Assembly (NCBI GenBank): GCA_035629075.1
Contig: DASPIK010000013.1
Coordinates: forward strand, 1-64,000
DNA: 64,000 bases
Origin: JAEZPW01 sp035629075
Lineage (GTDB): Bacteria; Acidobacteriota; Terriglobia; Terriglobales; Acidobacteriaceae
Direction: 5' to 3'
The translations under genes and the position numbers were made by a program. Positions 7,910-16,851 of the stretch are shown piece by piece; positions within the stretch are counted from its first letter, which is position 1; every line of letters starts with the position of its first letter. Below the pieces are notes generated by a model. That model was not told the origin of the DNA. It made no database searches and saw only the letters and a list, made by a program, of their open reading frames with translations.

Positions 7910-9331
7910 CTACTTCACTGCGGCTGAGGCAGCGTCCATGTTCTTGATTATGTAGTCTCCGAACTCACTGCACTTCACCTTCGTCGCTCCTTCCATCAGT
8001 CGATGGAAGTCGTATGTGACCTTCTTCTGGTCGATGGTCTTTCGAATTCCGTCCTCAATCAACCTGGCGGCTTCCGACCAGCCGAGAAAGTCGAACATCA
8101 TAGCGCCTGACAGCATCACTGAACCCGGATTGATGACGTCGAGGTCGGCGTATTTCGGAGCCGTGCCGTGGGTCGCCTCGAACATTGCATAGCCGTCCCC
8201 GATGTTGGCCCCGGGGGCGATGCCCAGGCCGCCGATTTGGGCTGCACACGCGTCGGAGATGTAGTCGCCGTTCAGGTTTGGCGTGGCCAGAACCTGGTAT
8301 TCGTCCGCCCGGGTCACCACCTGCTGAAAGATAGAGTCGGCAATACGGTCGTTAATCAACAACTTGTTCTTCCACCCACCGTTTCCGTGAGTTGCGTAGA
8401 TGGACTCGAGGCAGTCGCGAACTTCCTTGTAAATCGTCTCGCGAAATTCTGGCGTGGCAAACTCAAGTCCAGGCTCGATCATGTGAGCGTTTTGCTCAAC
8501 GGTAATGTCCGGATTCCTGTCCTTGTTATCGAGAATCCAGCTTTCGCGCTCGGTCACGACATTGTCACGGAACTCGGTTACGGCGACGTCATAACCCCAC
8601 TGGCGGAAGGCTCCCTCGGTGAACTTCTGGATGTTACCCTTATGGACCAGCGTGACTGATTTCAAGCCTTTCTCAAGGGCATGCTGAATGGCGCGGCGCA
8701 CCAGTCGAGTTGTACCTGTAACGGAAATGGGTTTTATACCCACGCCAGAATCTTCACGCACCTTCTTGCCGGTGCCAGCCAGCATCTCATTGTTGAGAAA
8801 CTCGATCAGCTTCTTAACCTTCTCTGTCCCCTGTTGCCATTCGATTCCGGCATAAACATCCTCGGTATTCTCGCGGAAGATTATGAGGTTCATGCGGTCG
8901 GGACGCTTCACCGGCGAGGGTGCACCATACCACTTCACCGGTCGGACGCAGGCGTAAAGATCGAGGATCTGGCGCAGCGCTACGTTCAGCGAACGAATGC
9001 CCCCGCCAACAGGCGTGGTGAGCGGCCCCTTGATGCCGACGCGCAAACTCTTCATGGCTTCGATCGTGCCGTCTGGGAGCCACGAATTGAACTTCGCCAT
9101 AGCTTTTTCGCCGGCGAATATCTCGTACCAAACGACTTTTCGCCTGCCGCGATACGCTTTCTCTACGGCCGCATCGAATACGCGAACAGAAGCTTTCCAG
9201 ATGTCGCGTCCCGTACCGTCGCCCTCGATGAAAGGAATGATCGGGTTGTCCGGGACATCGTACTTGCCGTAGTTGTAGTTGATCCTCTGACCTTCAGCCG
9301 GAACCGGAAGACCGTTGTAAGACTCCGCCAT
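7910..9331 (-). CDS. icd: Isocitrate dehydrogenase (NADP-type)
   Basis: This enzyme decarboxylates isocitrate to 2-oxoglutarate. The 473-residue protein is of the E. coli Icd type. It has FIEGDGTGRDIW near residue 34, the substrate loop GPLTTPVGGGIRSLN around 100-114, and the NADP-site segment EATHGTAPKYADLD near 388. The Ser in GGGIRSLN is the residue phosphorylated by AceK in enteric bacteria, but no aceK is visible here. The ATG at 9331 has GGAGGT about six bases upstream. mdh follows on the same strand. NADP rather than NAD preference is inferred from overall similarity only. Confidence 0.95.
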   Translation of the reverse strand: MAESYNGLPVPAEGQRINYNYGKYDVPDNPIIPFIEGDGTGRDIWKASVRVFDAAVEKAYRGRRKVVWYEIFAGEKAMAKFNSWLPDGTIEAMKSLRVGIKGPLTTPVGGGIRSLNVALRQILDLYACVRPVKWYGAPSPVKRPDRMNLIIFRENTEDVYAGIEWQQGTEKVKKLIEFLNNEMLAGTGKKVREDSGVGIKPISVTGTTRLVRRAIQHALEKGLKSVTLVHKGNIQKFTEGAFRQWGYDVAVTEFRDNVVTERESWILDNKDRNPDITVEQNAHMIEPGLEFATPEFRETIYKEVRDCLESIYATHGNGGWKNKLLINDRIADSIFQQVVTRADEYQVLATPNLNGDYISDACAAQIGGLGIAPGANIGDGYAMFEATHGTAPKYADLDVINPGSVMLSGAMMFDFLGWSEAARLIEDGIRKTIDQKKVTYDFHRLMEGATKVKCSEFGDYIIKNMDAASAAVK

Positions 9332-9631
9332 CTAACACCTCCGCAAGTAGTCAGCGAAATGATCAATTAGTCCAACAGAAATGCGCCCGCGATGCGCCCT
9401 GCGGCGTTCGCCGATCAACGCGCATGACGAAATTTAGCTTTCCCTTACCTGTTGAAAGTACCCCAGCCACAAAGCAACTCCGGCTCCCACAAGCCGAGTG
9501 GCGGCCCCACTGCCGCAGATTGTACTCTCGTTCCCCGCTGTCTCTGACGAACACAGACGTATTCGCCTGACCAAAACGAATAGGACAAACGGAGGAAACC
9601 GCGAGTAACTTAACATCATTCAATGGCCCAA
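9332..9631. other. 300-bp gap between icd and glnE
   Basis: Both flanking genes point left. The gap holds the icd ribosome-binding site and must hold its promoter. I see no small gene that looks real. The minus frame at 9363-9623 is Arg/Cys-rich with no family resemblance. No strong hairpin was seen. Confidence 0.5.
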
Positions 9632-12571
9632 TTACGTGACCACGCGATTATAGATTTCCCTGACGCTGAGGAATGTGCGCTGCATAACGGCCTCGAGATC
9701 CCGGTATCCACGATCCTGGCCAAGCGACGCGGCCGCAATTTCTTCGACTGCCTGCCGAGTCGAACCGGCAGGCGGGAGACTCTTGCGAGCTTTTCCCATC
9801 ACGAGTCGGATGGCGTGTTCAACGGTTCGGAGCAGTCGGGCCGCCTCCTCCAGCACAGCGGCATCGCGTTCCGAAATTCGACCCAAGGCGGCTTGTCTTC
9901 GTATGCAATCGCGCAGAGTACCGCGTTCGTCTTCACATCCGTACCGAACGAGCAGATAGCCGACTATGTAGTCGAGATCGTACATGCCGCCGGGGCCGGT
10001 TTTAAGGTTTCTCCCGTCAGTCTCGCTTTTCTCCAACCGAGTTCTTATTTCTCGCACCGCAGACGCGAACCCTTCTTCCCGTGAGTAGCGAGCGCACAAC
10101 TGCGCAACAGCGGCTTTTGCCTGGTGAGATACGACTTCGCTTCCCGCCACTCTGCGCAGTTTTGTGTAGGTGAGAGCTTCCCAGGGCTGCGCCGTTGTCG
10201 CGAAGTACTCGGAAAGTCGTGCCGGCGTGACCACCAATTCGCCTTCCGTCCCGTTCGGACGAAGTCGTGTATCGACGGGCAAGACGGTTCCCTCCCGCGT
10301 ATACGCCGAAAGGATTTCTACGATTTGGCTCGCCTTGGCGGTCGCGAACGATGCATCGAGTCCTTCGTCCCGCACGAAGATTAGATCGGCGTCGGACAGC
10401 AGATCGGCCTCGCGTGTACCAAGGCGTCCGAGAGCCAGCAGCGCGAGCTGAGGCGGAGCATCGGAAATCGCGAACGCGGCAGAAATAGACTGGTCGGCCA
10501 ATCTTGTCGCATCAGCCAGCGAGGAGTAAATGCATCGCCCTGCGATCACATCGCGGGCCGCGATCCGAAACGCACTACTGCGGTAATGGCGTCGCAGGAT
10601 CGCAAGCTTTTCGTCGTAAGTCTCTGCCGAAGCGGAAAGGTAATCGAGAACTGGATCGACCCCGGCGTCTTCAGGCTCGCTATCCCCTCCGAAGAGGCTG
10701 CTCGCTGCAGTGATCCCTTGATTGCCAAGGTCTTCGAGTACTCTGACCTCCTCCGGGTGGCGAATTAGGATGTCCGTCAGGTAGTCGCTTGCGGAGAAGA
10801 TCCCTAAAGCTTTTTCTACAGCCCCAGGATTGCGAACGACCATCGCATACCGATGCGCGTCAGAGAATGCTGCAGCCAGGAACCTATGTAGATTGCGGCG
10901 TGTATGCAGGCCGAGATCCGTCCGTCCAGCCAAGGCATAAAGCTGAGGTGAGTCGTTCGCAAGCCGCTCGAGAAAATAGCGCTGGTTTTCAGATCCGACT
11001 ATCGCCTCGTTACCAATCAGTCGAAAGTCTTGATGCGCGGAAGCCTTTTCGTGCTGGATTTGCTGATGGTGAATGATCCGCGTGTAGATCTCCGTGACCG
11101 CGGCCATTCGTTCGCGAATAGCCATCTCGATTTCATGCGGACCCAAGACTTGCGCCTCGGCGCCACCGCCAACGGACCGACCCAGAATTCGCAGCTCCGA
11201 TTCCGAGGTCGGCAACTGATGGGTTTGCTGGCCGCGACGTAATTGCAGCCGATGCTCCACCTTCCTCAAGAACTCGTAAGCCGTTGTGAGCTGGTGAAAC
11301 TCGCGTCCAGAGATGTGCCCTTTGTCATGGAGCTTCGCCAACGAGAACAACGTGCCACCCGAGCGCAACCATAGCTCGGTACCGCCGTATACGCGTTGAA
11401 GGCATTGCACCAGGAACTCGATATCGCGAATGCCCCCGCGGTCGGTCTTGATGTCCACACCGCCGCTTTTTCCAACGCGCTTGGACAGCATCTTTTCGCG
11501 CGAGGCAAGCGCAGTGTCAATGGCGGCGAAATTGACTGCCTGCGTATAAACATACGGCTGCACGGTCCGGATGAACCGCCGCGCTAGTGCTTGGTCGCCT
11601 GCCGCGTGTCGGACCTTGATGAGGGCCTGTAGCTCCCAGTCGCGTGCTCGTTGCGAGTAGTAGTTGACCGCATGGGTAAGTGCGACGGCAGGATCGCCTT
11701 CTCCGCCCTGCGGCCGGAGCCTCAGGTCAATGCGGAATGTGGCGCCATAACGCGTCATGCGCCCAAGAAGCTCCGTCACTTGCTGGGCGAGCCTGACGAA
11801 GTACTCGTGATTCGAAATCGACGCCGTGGGCGGCTCTTCGCCATCGCCGTGAATGAACATCAAATCCACGTCCGAACTGTAGTTGAGCTCGTTACCGCCT
11901 AACTTGCCGAGCGCGAGCACCGTGAACGGGGTATCCACCAGTCGTCCGTCAGCATCAACGTGCTGCGGAGCGCCATAGCGATTACGCAGCGTGGAATCTG
12001 TTTCACGCAAAGCTTCCTGAATCAGGACGTCGGAAAGTGACGAGATTTCAGCGGTCGTCTCGGCGAGGGTGGCGATGCCGAGTACATCGCGCAACATGAT
12101 GCGCACATACTCTCGTCGCTTGAACCGCGCGAGCAGGGGCGCCGGGTCGGATTCCATCGCTCGGGAACTGAACCGGGCAAACAGTTCGGAATAGTCCTCA
12201 CGGGAATGCGACATCCCGATGTTCCGGTCTCGTGCGAGCGCATAGACCATGTCGGGATCCTGGATGAGGGTTTCGCCAAGCCACGGCGAATATCCGAAGA
12301 CGGCAAGAACATGGTGCAGGAGCGGGCGCTGCTTATCGAGCAGCCGAAGCAGTTCTGGACCCGCATGTTCGGAATAGCGTTCGAGCAGGTTAATGACAGA
12401 GTCTGGGTCCGGCAGATCGGGAAGCAAAGCTGGCAGGCTATCCAGCAGTCCCTTAGGAACGCGAGGGGCAATCCGGGCAACGTTCAGGTGCGCACGTTGC
12501 CTGTCCTGCAACTCGACACCCGACATGAGGTTTTCGAGTTCTGTTTGTTCGAAACGCGATTCGATCGCCAC
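9632..12571 (-). CDS. glnE: Bifunctional glutamine synthetase adenylyltransferase/deadenylylase GlnE
   Basis: GlnE adds and removes AMP on glutamine synthetase in response to nitrogen status (PII and glutamine). The 979-residue protein has the standard two-headed layout. The N-terminal nucleotidyltransferase (KLGGNELNYSSDVDLMF, near residue 235) is the deadenylylase, and the C-terminal one (READLLSDADLIFV, near residue 720) is the adenylylase. Each is followed by a GlnE-type helical domain (RGGIRDIEFLVQ and GPGGMYDLDYIV). The start is GTG at 12571, with GGGAG (12574-12578) three bases upstream. Its substrate, glnA, lies 4 kb to the right, and the adenylylated tyrosine region is present there. 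Confidence 0.95.
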   Translation of the reverse strand: MAIESRFEQTELENLMSGVELQDRQRAHLNVARIAPRVPKGLLDSLPALLPDLPDPDSVINLLERYSEHAGPELLRLLDKQRPLLHHVLAVFGYSPWLGETLIQDPDMVYALARDRNIGMSHSREDYSELFARFSSRAMESDPAPLLARFKRREYVRIMLRDVLGIATLAETTAEISSLSDVLIQEALRETDSTLRNRYGAPQHVDADGRLVDTPFTVLALGKLGGNELNYSSDVDLMFIHGDGEEPPTASISNHEYFVRLAQQVTELLGRMTRYGATFRIDLRLRPQGGEGDPAVALTHAVNYYSQRARDWELQALIKVRHAAGDQALARRFIRTVQPYVYTQAVNFAAIDTALASREKMLSKRVGKSGGVDIKTDRGGIRDIEFLVQCLQRVYGGTELWLRSGGTLFSLAKLHDKGHISGREFHQLTTAYEFLRKVEHRLQLRRGQQTHQLPTSESELRILGRSVGGGAEAQVLGPHEIEMAIRERMAAVTEIYTRIIHHQQIQHEKASAHQDFRLIGNEAIVGSENQRYFLERLANDSPQLYALAGRTDLGLHTRRNLHRFLAAAFSDAHRYAMVVRNPGAVEKALGIFSASDYLTDILIRHPEEVRVLEDLGNQGITAASSLFGGDSEPEDAGVDPVLDYLSASAETYDEKLAILRRHYRSSAFRIAARDVIAGRCIYSSLADATRLADQSISAAFAISDAPPQLALLALGRLGTREADLLSDADLIFVRDEGLDASFATAKASQIVEILSAYTREGTVLPVDTRLRPNGTEGELVVTPARLSEYFATTAQPWEALTYTKLRRVAGSEVVSHQAKAAVAQLCARYSREEGFASAVREIRTRLEKSETDGRNLKTGPGGMYDLDYIVGYLLVRYGCEDERGTLRDCIRRQAALGRISERDAAVLEEAARLLRTVEHAIRLVMGKARKSLPPAGSTRQAVEEIAAASLGQDRGYRDLEAVMQRTFLSVREIYNRVVT

Positions 12572-12850
12572 GTGCTCCCTAAAAGAGTGAGCATAGCACG
12601 GCGATCAAGAGGCTTAGCGGAACCAGCGTCGCATGCAGCGCCCAACATTCTTGCGTGCAAACGAACGCAGGTTGGGGTATAAAGGCGCGGCAAAAAGGGA
12701 CCCGATTCACATGGTTGTTCCCGTTTCGTCTCAGCCTTAGGAGTTAACCAGTTTGGTGCATGTTCAATCGTCTCGCACCATAGGGTAGATGGCTTATTGA
12801 GACTGGATCAGCACACCCCTATGATCTCGGGGGGATGGGAATGGTGATTT

Positions 12851-13291
12851 ATGGCGCAGGGGTCCAGCAGGCTCGGGAAAATCGCGGTCGCAATCTTCTG
12901 TGGCCTCCTGGTCGGTGTCGTTTCGGCCGGGGTGCACATCGCAACCATTCCTTTGGACCGCACCATCATGCTTCATGTTGCGGTCGGTGACTTCATTGCA
13001 GCGCTCACGGCTATCATCGTTTGCCTGGGCATTCAGTTGCGGCAGGAGGAGATTCACTATCAGAATTCGATCGAGCGAGCGGCGATCGTGGCCGAACTGA
13101 ATCATCACATAAGAAACGCGGTCTTCCCTTTGTGCCTTGCCATACAGAAAACCGGAGATGCTGATTCCATGAAGACGGCTCAAGAAGCGGTTGACCGGAT
13201 CAACATCGCCCTAAAGGACGCCACTGTTGATGCCCTTTCGGGACGTACCCAGTATTCGACGGACCGAAACGCCGTTAAGGTGGCAGAATAG
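12851..13291 (+). CDS. Two-helix membrane protein with a histidine-kinase-like H-box, no ATPase domain
   Basis: This is a 146-residue protein. Two membrane helices (about 10-32 and 40-62) are followed by a charged helix and the segment AELNHHIRNAVFPL around residues 81-94. That segment resembles the phospho-acceptor H-box of histidine kinases (His85 or His86). The chain ends after one more helix, without N, G1 or G2 boxes, so it cannot bind ATP as a kinase would. It could be a phosphotransfer or dimerisation partner of the kinase at 13853, or a remnant of a larger kinase. The receiver gene starts 12 bp later, so co-transcription is likely. A G-rich stretch (GGGGGGATGGGA) lies before the ATG. 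Confidence 0.65.
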   Translation: MAQGSSRLGKIAVAIFCGLLVGVVSAGVHIATIPLDRTIMLHVAVGDFIAALTAIIVCLGIQLRQEEIHYQNSIERAAIVAELNHHIRNAVFPLCLAIQKTGDADSMKTAQEAVDRINIALKDATVDALSGRTQYSTDRNAVKVAE

Positions 13292-13302
13292 GCGTTTATT
13301 CC

Positions 13303-13710
13303 ATGTTCAAGGCGCTGCTGGTCGATGACGAAGATGCAATTCTCAAGCTGCTCAGCGCGGTTCTGGGTATGCACGGCTTTGCGATCGATACGGCAAGCTC
13401 AGCCCAGGAAGCTATCTCGAAGCTGACAAGTTCCGAATTCGATGTAGTCCTGACCGACTTGCGCATGGAGTCGCCTCTGGCCCGATTCGATGTCGTACGT
13501 GCAGCGAACCGTCTGACACCCCGGCCGACCATTGTTATCCTGACGGCGTTTCCAGTTCCCGCATCCGAGTGGAAAGTCGCTGGCGTGGATGCGCTGTATC
13601 TGAAAGGAACAAATAGCGTTTCCCTCCCCGAAGAACTGAAGTCGCTGCTGGCCCAGCGACGTCCGGAGCCCCCGGTTCGGTCGGCGGCGGGAGCACGTGG
13701 CCGTAAGTAG
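13303..13710 (+). CDS. Single-domain response regulator (receiver only)
   Basis: This is a 135-residue REC domain without an output domain, so it should signal by protein contact. The acidic pair is D8/D9 (LLVDDED), the phospho-acceptor is D52 (VVLTDLRM), the switch Thr is in VILTAF near 82, and the Lys is in ALYLKG near 105. The basic tail (RSAAGARGRK) is unstructured. It lies directly after the H-box membrane protein and before the MASE1 kinase. It may be the partner of either. Confidence 0.88.
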   Translation: MFKALLVDDEDAILKLLSAVLGMHGFAIDTASSAQEAISKLTSSEFDVVLTDLRMESPLARFDVVRAANRLTPRPTIVILTAFPVPASEWKVAGVDALYLKGTNSVSLPEELKSLLAQRRPEPPVRSAAGARGRK

Positions 13711-13852
13711 GGTCTTTCACCCGAGGGCCCCCGGTAACTCACCTATCTGTGCTACTCTGTACTAGTTAAATATTAGCTTATTGCTGACCTGAGGTGCTTG
13801 CGGCCATGCTGTTGCAACATTCGTGTGTCCCTTAGGTCGGCATATATCACGC

Positions 13853-16396
13853 ATGTACAGCACTCCCGCCCCGGAACTTGCGCCTGAGCGCACCAGAACC
13901 CTGAATGCGTCACGAACCAGCGTGCGCATTGCGGTGCTCGCATTCTCTTTTCTGGCTACTTCATTGGGGGCGCGGTTTTTCGTCATTCCCCCTGAAATCT
14001 TGGCTCCGGTGTGGCCGGCCGCCGGAGTTCTTCTTTTCGGACTACTCTCCGTTCCAGCCTGGGCCATTTTGCCAGCCTGCGTAGCCGTTTTCGTCGCCAG
14101 CGTTGGCGGGAACTGGTTCTCCGGTGTCCCCTTGTTCCCCAGCATCGCCTTTTCGGTGGCCAACTGCGTAGGCGGAGTAGTAGGTTCGCTTGCGCTCAGG
14201 AAAATGTTGGGGGCCCACATTCGATTTGACGAGTTGCGCAATGTCGTCATGCTGATGGTAGTGGGGGCCGGGTTAGCGAACTCCGTCGGCGCTCTAGCTG
14301 GTGCGACCGTTGTGGCTGGGTTCGGGTACGCATCTTTCGGCGACGCCTGGGTGATCTGGTTCCTGTCGAACGCGTGGGGCATTCTGACCGTCGCACCGCT
14401 CGCCGCCGAGTGGGGAGAAATCAAGCGGTTCGTCAGGAAGGCGCTACCCGGAGTGTGGGCTGAATCCCTCGTTGTAGCAGTCTGTCTGATCGCGACCGTA
14501 CTACTCGCCTTCAGCAGCTACAAAAATGCGGGTTCGATTCGCTTTGTTGCGCCCTTCATCCTGTTCCCTCTTCTGGTCTGGGTCGCACTTCGTTTTGGAA
14601 CAGTCGGAGCGACCCTCGCATCGGTCGTACTTACCGGACTGGTTCTGCTCGGCACCGCCCATGGCCTAGGGCGATTTGCGCTCGGTTATGAGACTCTCCA
14701 CATCAGGTTCATAGAACTGCAGGTCTTCATGACAACCGCCACCATCTGTTCTTTGGTGGCAGCGGCCATGATGGCCGATCGCCAAAGGGCGATGGAATCG
14801 CTTGCAGAAAGCGAAAGGCAACTGCGCGAGGCATTGCACCAGCGCGACGCGGCGATCCGGGCAGAGCGTGAGGCGAATGCCGGATTGCGCGATAGTGAGG
14901 AGCGCCTGCGGCTGTCGTTCGAAGCGGCCCGAATGGGAGCGTGGGACTGGGATCTGGAGTCGAATACCGTTGCCTGGTTTGGGCAACAAGAAGTTCTTTT
15001 TGGATTCAAAGGCGCTCGTCCAGACGCCAGCGCCGATGCGATTTTCGCCCGCATTCATCCGGAGGACCGCGAGAGGGTTCCGAATGAGATTCGTGCTTGG
15101 ATCGCGGAAGGCCGCACTGAGTACGTGCAAGAGTTTCGAGTGGTTTGGGACGACGGCAGCTTACATTGGCTATTTGCGAAAGCTCGCATCTTTTACGAAA
15201 ACGGAGAGCCGCGAAGATGTCTCGGAATCAACTTCGACCTGACGGACCGGAAGCGACTTGAGGAGCAGTTGCGTCAGCGTGCCGAGGAAGTCGAAAAGTT
15301 GATGGACGTAGCGCCCGTCGCAATCTGGGTCGCACATGATCCGCAGTGCAAAGACATCACTGGAAATCGCATGGCGAACCAGTTCTACGAAGCTCGTTCT
15401 GGAGAAAATGTCTCGGCATCCGGACCCGCCCTGCAACATAGGCGTTTCTTCCGTGAGGGAGTGGAACTCACACCCGAAGAACTCCCGATGCAGTATTCGG
15501 TAACGCACGGCGTTGACGTCCAGGGGGAGCTGGACGTAGTCATGCCAAGTGGCAAGCGAATCACGATCTGGGGGCGGTCAAGCCCATTGCGAGATGCCTC
15601 TGGTCAGGTGCGAGGCTGTATCGGCACGTTCGTCGATGTGACTGATCGGAAGCGTACGGAGCAGGCACTCCTGCAGACGGAGAAACTCGCTACGGTTGGT
15701 CGCATGGCCGCTACCATCGCTCATGAGATCAACAATCCGCTCGAGACTATAACCAACGCGGTCTTCCTGGCTGCACTCGACCCGGCACTCTCGGCAGATA
15801 CGCGGCAAACGCTGGACTTGGCATCGACGGAACTTGAGCGTGTGGCCCACATCACGCGGCAGGCGCTCGGCTTTTATCGCGGCAACGCGGCACCCGCGCC
15901 GGTGGACACACCCGAACTCGTAAATGGCGTTCTGGACTTGTTTGCGCCAAAGCTACGGAGCAAGAACATCGCCGTGGAGAAGTTGTACGGCGATCGGGTA
16001 CCGGCAATCGAGGCGATTGCAGGCGAGATCCGTCAAATCGTGTCTAACTTCATCAGCAACTCCATCGACGCGGTCGACCACGGGGGGAAGATCGCTGTCC
16101 GTATAACGCCAGCACCCTGCACCAACGGAACTCGCCGAGTGCATTTAACCTTCGCCGATAACGGGAGCGGAATCGCTCCTGAACACCTGAAGAGGATTTT
16201 CGAACCATTCTTCACGACCAAAGACACAATCGGAACCGGGCTCGGGCTATGGGTCGTAAATGAGATCGTCACACGTCATGGCGGTCGCATACGAGCTCGG
16301 AGCCGAGTCGGGAAAGGGACTGTATTCACGGTCTCCTTGCCTGTCTCTTCTGATATCAGCGCAGAACTTTTGGAAGTCGGATCGAGGTCAATGTGA
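13853..16396 (+). CDS. MASE1-PAS-PAS sensor histidine kinase
   Basis: This is a large membrane sensor kinase of 847 residues from the ATG at 13853. A GTG at 13823 would add ten, and neither start has a strong Shine-Dalgarno. The N-terminal MASE1 domain (about eight helices, residues 20-300) includes PVWPAAGV and WGILTVAPL. A coiled coil (ESERQLREALHQRDA) leads into two PAS domains: MGAWDWDLE... near 360, then a second near 480-600 with a DVTDRKR exit. The HisKA H-box reads ATIAHEINNPLETI. The ATPase domain has NFISNSIDAV (N-box), DNGSGI and GTGLGLW (G boxes). The ligand is unknown. A receiver gene overlaps its 3' end by one base and is its probable target. Confidence 0.93.
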   Translation: MYSTPAPELAPERTRTLNASRTSVRIAVLAFSFLATSLGARFFVIPPEILAPVWPAAGVLLFGLLSVPAWAILPACVAVFVASVGGNWFSGVPLFPSIAFSVANCVGGVVGSLALRKMLGAHIRFDELRNVVMLMVVGAGLANSVGALAGATVVAGFGYASFGDAWVIWFLSNAWGILTVAPLAAEWGEIKRFVRKALPGVWAESLVVAVCLIATVLLAFSSYKNAGSIRFVAPFILFPLLVWVALRFGTVGATLASVVLTGLVLLGTAHGLGRFALGYETLHIRFIELQVFMTTATICSLVAAAMMADRQRAMESLAESERQLREALHQRDAAIRAEREANAGLRDSEERLRLSFEAARMGAWDWDLESNTVAWFGQQEVLFGFKGARPDASADAIFARIHPEDRERVPNEIRAWIAEGRTEYVQEFRVVWDDGSLHWLFAKARIFYENGEPRRCLGINFDLTDRKRLEEQLRQRAEEVEKLMDVAPVAIWVAHDPQCKDITGNRMANQFYEARSGENVSASGPALQHRRFFREGVELTPEELPMQYSVTHGVDVQGELDVVMPSGKRITIWGRSSPLRDASGQVRGCIGTFVDVTDRKRTEQALLQTEKLATVGRMAATIAHEINNPLETITNAVFLAALDPALSADTRQTLDLASTELERVAHITRQALGFYRGNAAPAPVDTPELVNGVLDLFAPKLRSKNIAVEKLYGDRVPAIEAIAGEIRQIVSNFISNSIDAVDHGGKIAVRITPAPCTNGTRRVHLTFADNGSGIAPEHLKRIFEPFFTTKDTIGTGLGLWVVNEIVTRHGGRIRARSRVGKGTVFTVSLPVSSDISAELLEVGSRSM

Positions 16397-16785
16397 TGTC
16401 AAAGCGAATTCTAGTCGTGGATGACGAGCCCGCACTCGCAGACACGCTGGTCAAAATCATGCGATATGCCGGGTACGAGCCGACTGCGGTCTATGATGCT
16501 CGTGAGGCTCTGAATTTCATCTCTACTCATCAGCCAGCCCTTGTCATTTGCGACGTTGTTATGCCGATTATGAACGGTATCGAACTCGCAATAAGGATCC
16601 GCTCCAGCAATCCGAACTGCCGAGTGCTGTTGCTGTCCGGACACGCTGCTACTCATGACCTGCTTGCCTCCGCTCGTCAGCAGGGGTACACGTTCGAAAT
16701 TCTGGCCAAGCCAGTCCCGCCACGTGAGTTGCTGGCACGGATCTCCTCGATGCTCGACAACAACTGCGCCGCCGCAGCCGTCTAG
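16396..16785 (+). CDS. Single-domain response regulator (receiver only)
   Basis: This is a 129-residue REC domain without an output domain. D9/D10 (VVDDEP), phospho-acceptor D53 (VICDVVMP), the switch Ser in LLLSGH and the Lys in LAKPV are all present. The ATG at 16396 overlaps the kinase stop (TGATG). A GTG at 16393 is also in frame. Translational coupling to the MASE1 kinase argues that they form a pair. A terminator follows at once. Confidence 0.9.
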   Translation: MSKRILVVDDEPALADTLVKIMRYAGYEPTAVYDAREALNFISTHQPALVICDVVMPIMNGIELAIRIRSSNPNCRVLLLSGHAATHDLLASARQQGYTFEILAKPVPPRELLARISSMLDNNCAAAAV

Positions 16786-16794
16786 ACGCACAAA

Positions 16795-16814
16795 AGCCCG
16801 GCGTTTGCCGGGCT
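16795..16814. terminator. Bidirectional terminator between the receiver gene and glnA
   Basis: AGCCCGGC (16795-16802) and GCCGGGCT (16807-16814) form a perfect eight-base stem with a GTTT loop. An AAAA run precedes it on the left, which reads as TTTT for the minus strand. It lies between convergent gene ends and suits glnA best. Confidence 0.8.
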
Positions 16815-16851
16815 CTTATGGTTTGCCTCGCCACGGAGACGACGAGCCTGT

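Noticed and set aside
9363..9623. Small minus-strand gene between icd and glnE
   Set aside because: The composition is unlike a protein (Arg, Cys and Ser scattered), there is no ribosome-binding site, and it overlaps the expected icd promoter.
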